A DNA stretch of 14,660 bases from Actinomycetota bacterium (GTDB lineage: Bacteria > Actinomycetota > Actinomycetes > Nanopelagicales > Nanopelagicaceae), in NCBI GenBank assembly GCA_005787645.1, contig SYAM01000079.1:1-14660 (forward strand), written 5' to 3'. Of the stretch, positions 1 to 7,324 are shown one piece after another. The notes beneath the pieces were generated by a model. That model worked only from the letters and a program-made list of their open reading frames with translations, was not told where the DNA came from and did no database searches. A program made the translations under genes and the position numbers. Each line of letters starts with the position of its first letter. Position 1 is the stretch's first letter.

Positions 1-168
1 GATGACGGTGTCGTTGCTACCGCTGCCGAGATCGACCTCTGTATGTTGCTGGGAACAGGATGGCCGTTACACCTCGGCGGAATCTTGCCTTACCTCGACC
101 GAACAGGAATTAGCGAGAGCGCGGCTGGTCAACGTTTTCATTCGAAGGGCGTTGCATCCCTTCCATAA
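1..168 (+). CDS. fadB: 3-hydroxyacyl-CoA dehydrogenase / fatty-acid oxidation complex alpha subunit, C-terminal fragment
   Basis: Partial gene: reading frame 1 is open from base 1 and stops at TAA 166-168, giving the last 55 residues. The fragment contains LGTGWPLHLGGILPYLDRTG, which I recognise as the C-terminal 3-hydroxyacyl-CoA dehydrogenase domain signature of actinobacterial FadB/FadJ-type multifunctional proteins. It is followed by a short tail ending GVASLP. The family catalyses the enoyl-CoA hydratase and NAD-dependent 3-hydroxyacyl-CoA dehydrogenase steps of beta-oxidation in the cytosol. Only the C-terminus is visible, so catalytic residues and the hydratase half cannot be assessed. 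The last 59 bases overlap the 3' end of dxs on the opposite strand, so no separate terminator can lie between them. A stand-alone 3-hydroxyacyl-CoA dehydrogenase is possible. Confidence 0.8.
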   Translation, partial: DDGVVATAAEIDLCMLLGTGWPLHLGGILPYLDRTGISESAAGQRFHSKGVASLP

Positions 169-2053
169 GGGGTAACTCTCCCGTCGAGCGAAGCTCGACT
201 AGGCTCCGCGCGATTTGTTGTCCTGTGATTCCAAGATCGTGAAGAATCTCGGCGCGCTTGGAATGTTCAATGAAGGCGAGCGGAATTCCAATCGAGTGGA
301 CAGGAATATCTACTCCAGCATCGCGCAGGAACTCACTGAGCGTGCTCCCAATTCCGCCATGGCGAATGCCATCTTCAATCACCACAACGTGAGAGTAGCG
401 TTGAGCCATCGTGATGAGCGAAGGTGATAGTGGTTTTACCCATCGTGGGTCGATGACGCTCACGCCCACTCCTTCACGATATGCCTGTGCAGCCGCTTCT
501 ACTGCAATGGCAGCCATCGCACCAATACTCACAACCAAGATATCTGCACTTTCACCGCGATAGAGCACATCGAGTCCATCCCGCCGCTCAAATGCTGGGA
601 TATCTGCTCCGACGCTACCTTTGGGAAAACGGATCGCTGATGGTTGATCAGTAATAGCGAGTGATTCACGGAGCAACTCTTGTAGACGTACACCATCGCG
701 AGGTGCGCCAACTTTTAGATGGGGAACTAAACCGGTGAGCGCGAGATCCCACATCCCATGATGCGAAGGGCCATCATCGCCGGTGATTCCCGATCGATCG
801 AGCACGAAAGTGACCGGCGCTTTATGAAGTGAGACATCAAGGAGCAATTGGTCGAAAGCGCGATTAAGAAAGGTCGAATAGAGCGCCACTACGGGATGTA
901 ATCCCCCGTAGGCCATACCTGCGGCGCTGGCTACTGCATGTTGTTCTGCAATGCCAACATCGAATGTGCGCTCAGGAAAGCGCTCTGCGAATTTATCAAG
1001 GCCGGTTGGACCAAGCATCGCCGCTGTAATTGCTACTACATCGCTACGTTCTGTGCCAATTGCGACCAACTCATCAGAGAATATTGAGGTCCATGTTTTC
1101 CCAGTAGTTGAGAGTGATTCGCCAGTCTCGGGATCTACTGGACCAACCGCATGGAATTTCTCGGCCTCATCTTCAATAGCGGGAGCAAAACCTCGACCTT
1201 TTTCAGTGATTGCGTGCACAATCACTGGACCGCCAAAATCTCTCGCCGCTTTGAGGATGTTCTCCATTGCTTCGATGTCATGACCATCTACTGGCCCTAA
1301 ATATTTCAAGCCAAGATCCTCAAACATCCCCTGTGGCGCAATGATGTCTTTGATGCCTTTCTTCATTCCGTGCAAAGTTTCAAAGATTGGTTGGCCAACT
1401 ACCGGTGTCTTCTCGAGAACGTTCTTGCCCCACTCTAAAAATCTTTCGTATCCCTGAGTGGCGCGAAGCGTGGTGAGATAGTTGGAGATACCGCCGATTG
1501 TTGGGCTGTACGAGCGCTCGTTATCGTTAACAAGGATTACAAGAGAGCGATCTTTGGTCGCAGCGATGTTATTAAGCGCTTCCCAAGCCATTCCCCCGGT
1601 AAGGGCGCCATCACCCACGACGACTACCACGCTCCGATCAGAGACTTGCTGCAGGGCAAATGCACGTGAGATGCCATCGCCCCATGAGAGAGCAGTTGAG
1701 GCATGTGAATTCTCGATGACATCGTGTTCGCTCTCACGACGATTGGGATAGCCAGCGGTACCCCCGCGTTGGCGAAGTTTGCTGAAGCCTTCACCTCGTC
1801 CAGTTAATAACTTATGGACATAGCTCTGGTGGCCAGTATCGAAAAGGATCACATCGCGCGGTGAATCAAAGATTCGGTGGAGGGCAATAGTTAATTCGAC
1901 CACGCCTAGGTTTGGACCGAGATGGCCACCACTCTTTGCCACCGATTGAATGAGAAATTCTCGAATCTCTCCCGCGAGTTCGGGCAGCAGTTCAGCAGCG
2001 ATCTTCTTGAGCTCCTCTGGTGAGCGCGCGGAGGCCAAAAGGGAGGGTTTCAC
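110..2053 (-). CDS. dxs: 1-deoxy-D-xylulose-5-phosphate synthase (Dxs)
   Basis: Thiamine-diphosphate enzyme that condenses pyruvate with glyceraldehyde 3-phosphate to give 1-deoxy-D-xylulose 5-phosphate, the first step of the MEP isoprenoid pathway; the product also feeds thiamine and pyridoxal synthesis. The 647 residues are full length for the family. Visible motifs: SGGHLGPNLG with His44; His75 in DTGHQSYVH; SHAST around His117; the ThDP/Mg site GDGALTGGM (147-155) with Asn161-Asn162; catalytic Glu370 in GIAEQHAV; and DRSGITGDDGPSHHG (419-433), with the C-terminal transketolase-like domain following. The GTG start at 2053 is chosen because MKPSLLASARSPEELKKI is a normal Dxs N-terminus and a TAGACT hexamer ends exactly seven bases upstream. 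The last roughly 18-20 residues extend past the conserved domain and are coded opposite fadB. acnA lies 21 bases upstream on the same strand, so read-through from acnA is also possible. Confidence 0.97.
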   Translation of the reverse strand: MKPSLLASARSPEELKKIAAELLPELAGEIREFLIQSVAKSGGHLGPNLGVVELTIALHRIFDSPRDVILFDTGHQSYVHKLLTGRGEGFSKLRQRGGTAGYPNRRESEHDVIENSHASTALSWGDGISRAFALQQVSDRSVVVVVGDGALTGGMAWEALNNIAATKDRSLVILVNDNERSYSPTIGGISNYLTTLRATQGYERFLEWGKNVLEKTPVVGQPIFETLHGMKKGIKDIIAPQGMFEDLGLKYLGPVDGHDIEAMENILKAARDFGGPVIVHAITEKGRGFAPAIEDEAEKFHAVGPVDPETGESLSTTGKTWTSIFSDELVAIGTERSDVVAITAAMLGPTGLDKFAERFPERTFDVGIAEQHAVASAAGMAYGGLHPVVALYSTFLNRAFDQLLLDVSLHKAPVTFVLDRSGITGDDGPSHHGMWDLALTGLVPHLKVGAPRDGVRLQELLRESLAITDQPSAIRFPKGSVGADIPAFERRDGLDVLYRGESADILVVSIGAMAAIAVEAAAQAYREGVGVSVIDPRWVKPLSPSLITMAQRYSHVVVIEDGIRHGGIGSTLSEFLRDAGVDIPVHSIGIPLAFIEHSKRAEILHDLGITGQQIARSLVELRSTGELPLMEGMQRPSNENVDQPRSR

Positions 2054-2059
2054 GCGCTC

Positions 2060-2065
2060 AGTCTA
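2060..2065 (-). promoter_or_regulatory. Candidate leaderless -10 hexamer of dxs (TAGACT)
   Basis: On the minus strand TAGACT fits the actinobacterial TANNNT -10 consensus. Its last T, taken as -7, puts +1 exactly on the G of the GTG start at 2053, so a transcript from here would be leaderless. It lies in the 21-base gap after the acnA stop. No -35 element is evident, which is common in actinobacteria. A single match of three fixed bases at one spacing has about a 1 in 64 chance of being accidental, but the same spacing recurs at other genes here. Confidence 0.55.
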
Positions 2066-2074
2066 TCGGGGGCG

Positions 2075-4741
2075 CTAGGAAGCGCTCGAGATAAGGGAGC
2101 GGAGCACGTATTGCATGATTCCGCCATGGCGGTAGTAATCGGCTTCGCCGGGGGTATCGATTCGCACCTTCGCAATGAATTTTTTACCGCTCGCGTCAAC
2201 CTCGACGGTTCTGGGAATTGCATGGGAATTCAGAACGTGGATTCCAGTGATGGTAAATACTTCATCCCCTCTAAGGCCGAGCGATTGTGCGCTCTCTCCA
2301 TCTTGGAATTGAAGTGGTAGCACACCCATGCCAATCAGATTAGAGCGATGGATTCGTTCATATGACTCAGCGATGACGGCTTTAACGCCAAGTAGAGCGG
2401 TCCCCTTTGCTGCCCAGTCGCGAGATGAACCAGAGCCATACTCTTTTCCGGCAAGTATCACCAGCGGAATTCCGGCGCTTTGATATGCAACCGATGCATC
2501 ATAAATCGTGCTTTGTGCTCCGCCGTCGAGGAAGTTTTTGGTAAATCCACCCTCGATTCCATCTAGAAGTAAGTTCTTGAGACGGATATTTGCAAAAGTT
2601 CCACGAATCATCACTTCATGATTTCCACGTCTGGAACCGTATGAATTGAAATCTGCTCGTTCAACGCCATGGCTCTGCAGATATTTACCTGCAGGTGAAT
2701 CAGCTTTGATATTTCCAGCAGGTGAGATGTGATCTGTCGTTACCGAGTCACCAAGCATGGCGAGTACTCGTGCACCTGCAATATCGTGAACGGGTGCTGG
2801 ATTTCGTGGCATCCCCTCGAAGTAGGGAGGTTTACGGACATACGTTGATTGCGGATCCCATTCAAAGATCTCCCCAGTTGGGGTATCAAGTGCCTTCCAG
2901 CGATGATCGCCTTCAAAGACAGATGCATAATCCTTACGGAACATCTCGGAGGTTATGGAGTTGGCAACGACCGCTTCAATCTCCTGTGCGCTCGGCCAGA
3001 TATCTTTGAGGAAGACCGGGGCCCCACTCTTGTCAGCGCCGAGAGGGTCCTTCTCGAAATCGTGATTCATCGAGCCAGCAATTGCGTACGCAACAACAAG
3101 TGGAGGTGAAGCCAAGTAATTCATTCGCACATCGGGTGAGATGCGACCCTCGAAATTTCGATTACCCGAGAGGACTGCTGCCGCTGCAAGATCCTTCTCG
3201 TTTATTGCGCTCGAGATTTCAGCAGGAAGTGGACCAGAGTTGCCGATACAGGTCACGCAACCGTAACCCACGAGATTAAATCCAAGCGCCTCCATATAGC
3301 GAGTGAGATCTGCTCGATCGTAATAATCAGTGACGACTTTTGAACCTGGTGCCAGCGTGGTCTTCACCCATGGCTTTGCTTTCAAACCTTTTTCGACCGC
3401 TTTCTTCGCCAATAAAGCAGCTCCTACCATCACCGAAGGATTAGAGGTGTTGGTACATGAGGTGATCGACGCGATGACTACATCGCCATTAGTGAGTGTG
3501 AAGTTCTGCGCACCCATCGAGACCGACACAGGTTCGGTTGCCGTCTTTTCGCGAATGTATGAAGGAAGTGCTTCGGTGAACCTCTGTTTTGCTTGATTGA
3601 GCGCAATTCGATCTTGTGGTCGCTTGGGTCCAGCAATCGAAGGGGTGATTGTCGAGAGATCTAACTCAAGATGCTCTGAGTACCGAGCAGTCGCATTGGG
3701 TTCATGCCATAGCCCTTGCGCCTTTGCATATTCAGCAACAAGAGCAAGTTGCTCCTCTTTTCGTCCGGTTAATCGAAGGTAATTGATGGTCTCTTCATCA
3801 ATCGGGAAGATCGCACAGGTAGAGCCATACTCTGGGCTCATATTTCCTATCGTGGCGCGGTTGGCCATCGGAACTGCTGCCACGCCCGGTCCATAGAACT
3901 CAACGAACTTGCCAACGACACCATGCTTGCGTAGTTGTTCGGTGATGGTCAGTGCTAAATCTGTTGCTGTGGTTCCAACGGGAAGTTCTCCCGTTAATTT
4001 AAATCCGACAACGCGAGGAATCAACATGGAGACTGGCTGACCTAATAACGCTGCCTCCGCTTCGATACCGCCTACGCCCCAACCGAGCACCCCAAGGCCA
4101 TTGACCATCGTGGTATGCGAATCAGTTCCGACTACCGTGTCAGGGTATGCACGATGCACTCCGCCAACTTCACGGACCATTACCACTCGCGCTAGATATT
4201 CGATATTGACCTGGTGCACAATTCCCGTTCCAGGTGGCACCACTTTAAATTCGTCAAAAGCAGTTTGCCCCCAACGAAGGAAGCGGTACCGCTCGTGATT
4301 ACGTTGATATTCGATATCGGTGTTCTGCTCAAAAGCATCAGGGCGCCCGAAGACATCGGCGATGACCGAGTGATCGATGACAAGTTCAGCGGGGGCAAGT
4401 GGATTGACCTTCGCAGGATCGCCACCGAGTTCAACGACCGCCTCACGCATCGTCGCCAAGTCCACAACGCATGGCACCCCAGTAAAGTCCTGCATGATCA
4501 CGCGCGCAGGGGTGAATTGAATCTCAGTGTCAGGTTCAACGGTGGGATTCCAGTTAGCCAACGCCTTGATCTGATCGGCGGTGATGTTGGCGCCATCTTC
4601 ATGACGCAAGAGATTCTCGAGCAAAATCTTGAGGCTAAATGGGAGGGTTGCAGCGCCTTCGAGTCCGGTGATATCGAAAATCTCGAGAGTCTTTCCGCTG
4701 CTTGTGAAAGTTCGCTTTGAAGAGAATGAATTTTTGCTCAT
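2075..4741 (-). CDS. acnA: Aconitate hydratase (AcnA/IRP1-type)
   Basis: [4Fe-4S] enzyme of the TCA cycle that interconverts citrate and isocitrate via cis-aconitate in the cytosol. Length 888 residues, in the normal range for monomeric AcnA. The three cluster ligands are visible: Cys429 in SITSCTNTSNPS, and Cys495 and Cys498 in GYGCVTCIGNSGP. Other family signatures are PDTVVGTDSHTTMVNGLGV (200-218), GNMSPEYGSTCAIFP (299-313) and, in the C-terminal swivel domain, GSRRGNHEVM and AGKEYGSGSSRDWAAKG. The ATG start at 4741 gives a typical N-terminus (MSKNSFSSKRTF). It sits 27 bases after the upstream methyltransferase stop; that gap holds a candidate -10 box and part of a perfect 18-bp palindrome, so the gene probably has its own regulated promoter. 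Upstream of the ATG there is only a G-rich stretch, not a clear AGGAGG. Confidence 0.97.
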   Translation of the reverse strand: MSKNSFSSKRTFTSSGKTLEIFDITGLEGAATLPFSLKILLENLLRHEDGANITADQIKALANWNPTVEPDTEIQFTPARVIMQDFTGVPCVVDLATMREAVVELGGDPAKVNPLAPAELVIDHSVIADVFGRPDAFEQNTDIEYQRNHERYRFLRWGQTAFDEFKVVPPGTGIVHQVNIEYLARVVMVREVGGVHRAYPDTVVGTDSHTTMVNGLGVLGWGVGGIEAEAALLGQPVSMLIPRVVGFKLTGELPVGTTATDLALTITEQLRKHGVVGKFVEFYGPGVAAVPMANRATIGNMSPEYGSTCAIFPIDEETINYLRLTGRKEEQLALVAEYAKAQGLWHEPNATARYSEHLELDLSTITPSIAGPKRPQDRIALNQAKQRFTEALPSYIREKTATEPVSVSMGAQNFTLTNGDVVIASITSCTNTSNPSVMVGAALLAKKAVEKGLKAKPWVKTTLAPGSKVVTDYYDRADLTRYMEALGFNLVGYGCVTCIGNSGPLPAEISSAINEKDLAAAAVLSGNRNFEGRISPDVRMNYLASPPLVVAYAIAGSMNHDFEKDPLGADKSGAPVFLKDIWPSAQEIEAVVANSITSEMFRKDYASVFEGDHRWKALDTPTGEIFEWDPQSTYVRKPPYFEGMPRNPAPVHDIAGARVLAMLGDSVTTDHISPAGNIKADSPAGKYLQSHGVERADFNSYGSRRGNHEVMIRGTFANIRLKNLLLDGIEGGFTKNFLDGGAQSTIYDASVAYQSAGIPLVILAGKEYGSGSSRDWAAKGTALLGVKAVIAESYERIHRSNLIGMGVLPLQFQDGESAQSLGLRGDEVFTITGIHVLNSHAIPRTVEVDASGKKFIAKVRIDTPGEADYYRHGGIMQYVLRSLISSAS

Positions 4742-4754
4742 CGCCCGCCCCCAG

Positions 4755-4760
4755 AATTTA
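4755..4760 (-). promoter_or_regulatory. Candidate acnA -10 hexamer (TAAATT)
   Basis: Minus-strand TAAATT matches TANNNT. With its last T as -7, transcription would begin at 4748 and leave a 7-base leader before the acnA ATG. Two of its bases are shared with the adjacent 18-bp palindrome, so a protein bound there would cover the -10 and the -10/-35 spacer. No recognisable -35 is seen. Confidence 0.45.
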
Positions 4761-4776
4761 TCTTGATATCAAGATA
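4759..4776. promoter_or_regulatory. Perfect 18-bp palindrome, probable MarR-type (TamR-like) operator of acnA
   Basis: TATCTTGATATCAAGATA is a perfect inverted repeat with 9-bp half-sites and no spacer. It overlaps the acnA -10 candidate and the stop codon of the upstream methyltransferase gene. An uninterrupted 18-bp dyad in the promoter spacer is a typical operator for a dimeric winged-helix repressor of the MarR family. In Streptomyces coelicolor the MarR-family regulator TamR, which responds to citrate, isocitrate and aconitate, controls aconitase; linking this site to a TamR homologue is inference. The regulator gene is not in the window, and I cannot confirm the TamR consensus from memory. 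The stem is AT-rich with no loop, so it is unlikely to be a terminator. Confidence 0.65.
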
Positions 4777-5935
4777 TTACCCTTCTGAAGGAGAAAACGC
4801 ACTCGATATGTGCAGTCTGCGGGAAGAGGTCGTAGGCGCTTGCGGAGTCGATCTCGTAGCCAAGTTCGCCAAGGCGAGCGCAATCTCGAGCAAGAGAGGC
4901 GGGATCGCAGGAGATGTAGCAGATGGCACGAGGGTCGAGCGTTGCAATTTTCCGCAAAACTTCGAACTCAGCACCGCTACGCGGTGGGTCAAGGAGCACG
5001 ATATCTGCGCTATCGATTTCGTCAATCTTCTGCGCAACATCACCATGGTGATAGCGCGCATTGGGAAAGTCTCGGAGATTGGCAATCCCATCACGGACCG
5101 CTGATTCGCTCGATTCGATGATCTCTACCTGCGCGCCATAATCGGCTAACAACTTTCCAAAGAGCCCTACTCCCCCGTAGAGATCTAGTGCGCGCTCACC
5201 ACTACCTGGTTGCAGAATATCGAGAGCCGCTTGACCCAACACCTCCGCTGCCTTGACATGGCCTTGCCAGAAACTCTCTCGACTCACCTGGAATTGATAG
5301 CTCTTGCCTCTAATGACGACCTGCTCGGTTCGCATCTGATCGGGGATGTGCACCTGACTTATCCCTACATAACTTTTTGCAAGCACCTCTTTTAGTTGCA
5401 GATTCTCAGCGACCACTACGCACTCATTGATTGGTAATACCTCATGAGAGCGAGCCTTGTGAAAGCCAGCGCGTCCATCATCATTGATATGAAGTGATAG
5501 TCGAGTGCGATAGTGAAAACCAGGTTCATTCTCGTGGGCTAGACCAATTACGGGAGCGACCGGAATTGATAAATCAATCTTGGCAACTCTCTTAAATTGT
5601 TCGGTAATCACCTGCGATTTGAGTTCACGTTGACGGTTAAGAGTGATGTGTTGGAAATCGCAGCCTCCACACCCACCCGGGTGAAAGTATTGGCAACGAG
5701 GTCTAGTTCGATCGGGCGATGGCGTGATGATCTCCACGGCATCTGCGCGATGAAAACTCTTACCCACTTGGGTAATCTCCGCGATGATCTGTTCACCTGG
5801 AATCGCATATCTCACAAAGAAGACCCATCCATCGAAACGAGCGATACTCTCCCCGCCATGTGCGATAGCGGAAACCGCGAGCTCGAGCCGCTCCCCTACG
5901 CGAAAACGCCTCGAGGACCTCGCCACTTCAGCCAC
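4769..5935 (-). CDS. Class I SAM-dependent RNA m5U methyltransferase, TrmA/RlmC/RlmD family
   Basis: Predicted to methylate a uridine at C5 in rRNA or tRNA using S-adenosylmethionine; the exact target cannot be read from the sequence. Numbered from the GTG at 5935 (388 residues): TRAM RNA-binding domain about 13-72; [4Fe-4S] cysteines Cys81, Cys89, Cys92 (CGGCDFQHI) and Cys172; FWQ at 222-224; SAM motif I LDLYGGVGLFG (250-260); DPPRSG (316-321); nucleophile Cys343 in YISCDPASLARD; general base Glu378 in TAHIECVF. All family catalytic residues are present. The frame stays open to a GTG at 5992, but that start would overlap trkA and add 19 unconserved residues. The 5935 GTG is preferred because TACTCT ends exactly seven bases upstream and the TRAM domain begins shortly after. 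The same family sits beside the paired TrkA genes in M. tuberculosis (Rv2689c). Confidence 0.92.
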   Translation of the reverse strand: MAEVARSSRRFRVGERLELAVSAIAHGGESIARFDGWVFFVRYAIPGEQIIAEITQVGKSFHRADAVEIITPSPDRTRPRCQYFHPGGCGGCDFQHITLNRQRELKSQVITEQFKRVAKIDLSIPVAPVIGLAHENEPGFHYRTRLSLHINDDGRAGFHKARSHEVLPINECVVVAENLQLKEVLAKSYVGISQVHIPDQMRTEQVVIRGKSYQFQVSRESFWQGHVKAAEVLGQAALDILQPGSGERALDLYGGVGLFGKLLADYGAQVEIIESSESAVRDGIANLRDFPNARYHHGDVAQKIDEIDSADIVLLDPPRSGAEFEVLRKIATLDPRAICYISCDPASLARDCARLGELGYEIDSASAYDLFPQTAHIECVFSFRRVIS

Positions 5936-5941
5936 GCTGGA

Positions 5942-5947
5942 AGAGTA
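5942..5947 (-). promoter_or_regulatory. Candidate leaderless -10 hexamer of the RNA methyltransferase (TACTCT)
   Basis: Minus-strand TACTCT fits TANNNT, and its final T lies seven bases upstream of the GTG at 5935, predicting a leaderless transcript. It lies inside the longer open frame that begins at 5992, so it argues for the shorter start. Because the start was partly chosen with this box, it is weaker evidence than the dxs, trkA and suhB boxes. Confidence 0.45.
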
Positions 5948-5974
5948 GTGCGTAAGGAGAGTGAAATCCGGGTG

Positions 5975-5980
5975 TAAATT
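5975..5980 (+). promoter_or_regulatory. Candidate leaderless -10 hexamer of trkA (TAAATT)
   Basis: TAAATT fits TANNNT, and counting its last T as -7 puts +1 exactly on the A of the trkA ATG at 5987. There is no Shine-Dalgarno at a usable distance: the nearest purine run, AAGGAGA at 5954-5960, is about 26 bases from the ATG. The divergent methyltransferase -10 candidate is about 30 bases away, so both promoters share the 51-base gap. Confidence 0.6.
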
Positions 5981-5986
5981 GCTCGT

Positions 5987-6649
5987 ATGCACGTCGTGGT
6001 GATGGGGTGCGGTCGAGTAGGCACTCTGATCGCTCAGCGCTTAGAAGAGGCTGGCCATACCGTTGCCATCATTGATCAAAACCGTGAGGCCTTTCGACGG
6101 CTCGGTCCGAACTTCCAGGGAATTACGCTCACTGGAGTGGGTTTCGATCGCGACATTCTTATGCAAGCGGGAATCGAGCGCGCAGAGGCATTTGCCGCAG
6201 TGAGCAATGGCGATAACTCCAACATCTTGGCCGCCCGTGTCGCGCGCGAAAATTTCGGCGTCGCTAATGTCGTGGCGCGAATCTACGATCCTGGGCGCGC
6301 GGAGATCTATCAGCGACTTGGTATCCCTACTGTTGCCACAGTCGTCTGGACTGCAGATCAAATTTTGCGTCGATTGATTCCTGAAGGCGCCCTCTCCGAA
6401 TGGCAAGATGCCAGCGGAACCATTCGTCTTGCAGAGGTCCACTTAGATTCGTCGTGGTTTGGCCATCCGGCGACTCTCGTCGAGAGCAGTACTGGTGCAC
6501 GCGTTGCATTAATCACTCGCCTTGGCAAGGGAATGTTGATCGATGAGCACACCGTCATTCAAGAGGGTGATCTCGTCCATCTCATGATGCACGAGAGAGA
6601 TCTACCTGCAATCGAAAAGACTCTGGCTTCACCTCCGGCAGGACACTAG
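5987..6649 (+). CDS. trkA: TrkA-family potassium uptake regulatory protein (RCK domains), first copy
   Basis: Cytosolic regulatory subunit of a K+ transport system; RCK domains bind NAD(H) or other nucleotides and gate a membrane partner. The 220-residue protein has one RCK_N Rossmann domain (about 1-120) with GCGRVG at 7-12 and the acidic residue Asp30 ending beta-2, then an RCK_C ligand-binding domain (about 136-215). The ATG at 5987 starts directly at the first beta strand (MHVVVMGCGRVG), as in homologues. Its stop overlaps the GTG of the next trk gene by one base (TAGTG), implying translational coupling. It corresponds in order and size to M. tuberculosis ceoB (Rv2691). No TrkH/KtrB channel or permease is encoded in the window, so the membrane partner is unknown. 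Confidence 0.92.
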   Translation: MHVVVMGCGRVGTLIAQRLEEAGHTVAIIDQNREAFRRLGPNFQGITLTGVGFDRDILMQAGIERAEAFAAVSNGDNSNILAARVARENFGVANVVARIYDPGRAEIYQRLGIPTVATVVWTADQILRRLIPEGALSEWQDASGTIRLAEVHLDSSWFGHPATLVESSTGARVALITRLGKGMLIDEHTVIQEGDLVHLMMHERDLPAIEKTLASPPAGH

Positions 6650-7308
6650 TGCGCGTAGCAATCGCAGGAGCTGGAAATGTCGGGCGATCGATTGCCCGCG
6701 AATTGCTTAGCAATGGCCATGAAGTACTCCTAATGGATAAAGACCCCAAAGCGATGAAAATGGAATCAGTGCCCGATGCCGACTGGTTACTGGCAGATGC
6801 CTGCGAGATAGTCTCACTCGATAATGCACAACTAGAGATGTGTAATGTCCTGGTCGCGGCAACGGGAGATGACAAAGTCAATCTAGTGGTCTCATTTCTC
6901 GCGAAAACCGAATATGGAGTCCCCCGCGTAGTCGCCCGGGTCAATCACCCGAAGAATGAATGGCTCTTCGATGGTTCATGGGGCGTCGATGTCTCGGTCT
7001 CCACTCCACGGATGCTCTCGGCTCTCGTAGAAGAGGCAGTCTCCGTCGGAGATCTCGTCAAACTCTTCTCATTAAGCGAAGGTGATGCCAGTTTGGTGGA
7101 GATCACACTGCCTGAGCAGAGCCCCTGTATTGGTAAACAGGTCAATGAAGTCGAACTTCCCGATGAGTGTGTGCTTGCAGCAATCTTGCGCGATGGTCGC
7201 GTTATTGCGCCCCAACCAACAGATGCCTTTGCTCCCGGAGATGAACTCCTCTTTGTTGCAGCGGCAGGGGCAGAGCGAAATCTGCAAAGCTGTTTCGTGC
7301 CCCGTTAA
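6649..7308 (+). CDS. trkB: TrkA-family potassium uptake regulatory protein (RCK domains), second copy
   Basis: Second 219-residue RCK protein, the tandem partner of the preceding gene and equivalent in position to M. tuberculosis ceoC (Rv2692). RCK_N begins with VAIAGAGNVGRS (GAGNVG at 7-12) and has Asp30 as the ribose-binding acidic residue; an RCK_C domain occupies about 135-215, including FAPGDELLFVAA. GTG start overlaps the previous stop by one base; an AGGA at 6640-6643 lies five bases upstream, a weak ribosome-binding site supported by coupling. The two proteins probably form a hetero-oligomeric gating ring, which is inference from tandem pairs in other actinobacteria. It converges with the DUF3159 gene, with 16 bases between the stops and no convincing terminator there. 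Confidence 0.92.
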   Translation: MRVAIAGAGNVGRSIARELLSNGHEVLLMDKDPKAMKMESVPDADWLLADACEIVSLDNAQLEMCNVLVAATGDDKVNLVVSFLAKTEYGVPRVVARVNHPKNEWLFDGSWGVDVSVSTPRMLSALVEEAVSVGDLVKLFSLSEGDASLVEITLPEQSPCIGKQVNEVELPDECVLAAILRDGRVIAPQPTDAFAPGDELLFVAAAGAERNLQSCFVPR

Positions 7309-7324
7309 CTTTGTCTAACTCTGG

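Noticed and set aside
4214..4720. 168-codon open frame on the plus strand inside acnA
   Set aside because: It is antisense to a fully conserved aconitase coding region, shows no recognisable domain, and has no ribosome-binding site; a shadow frame.
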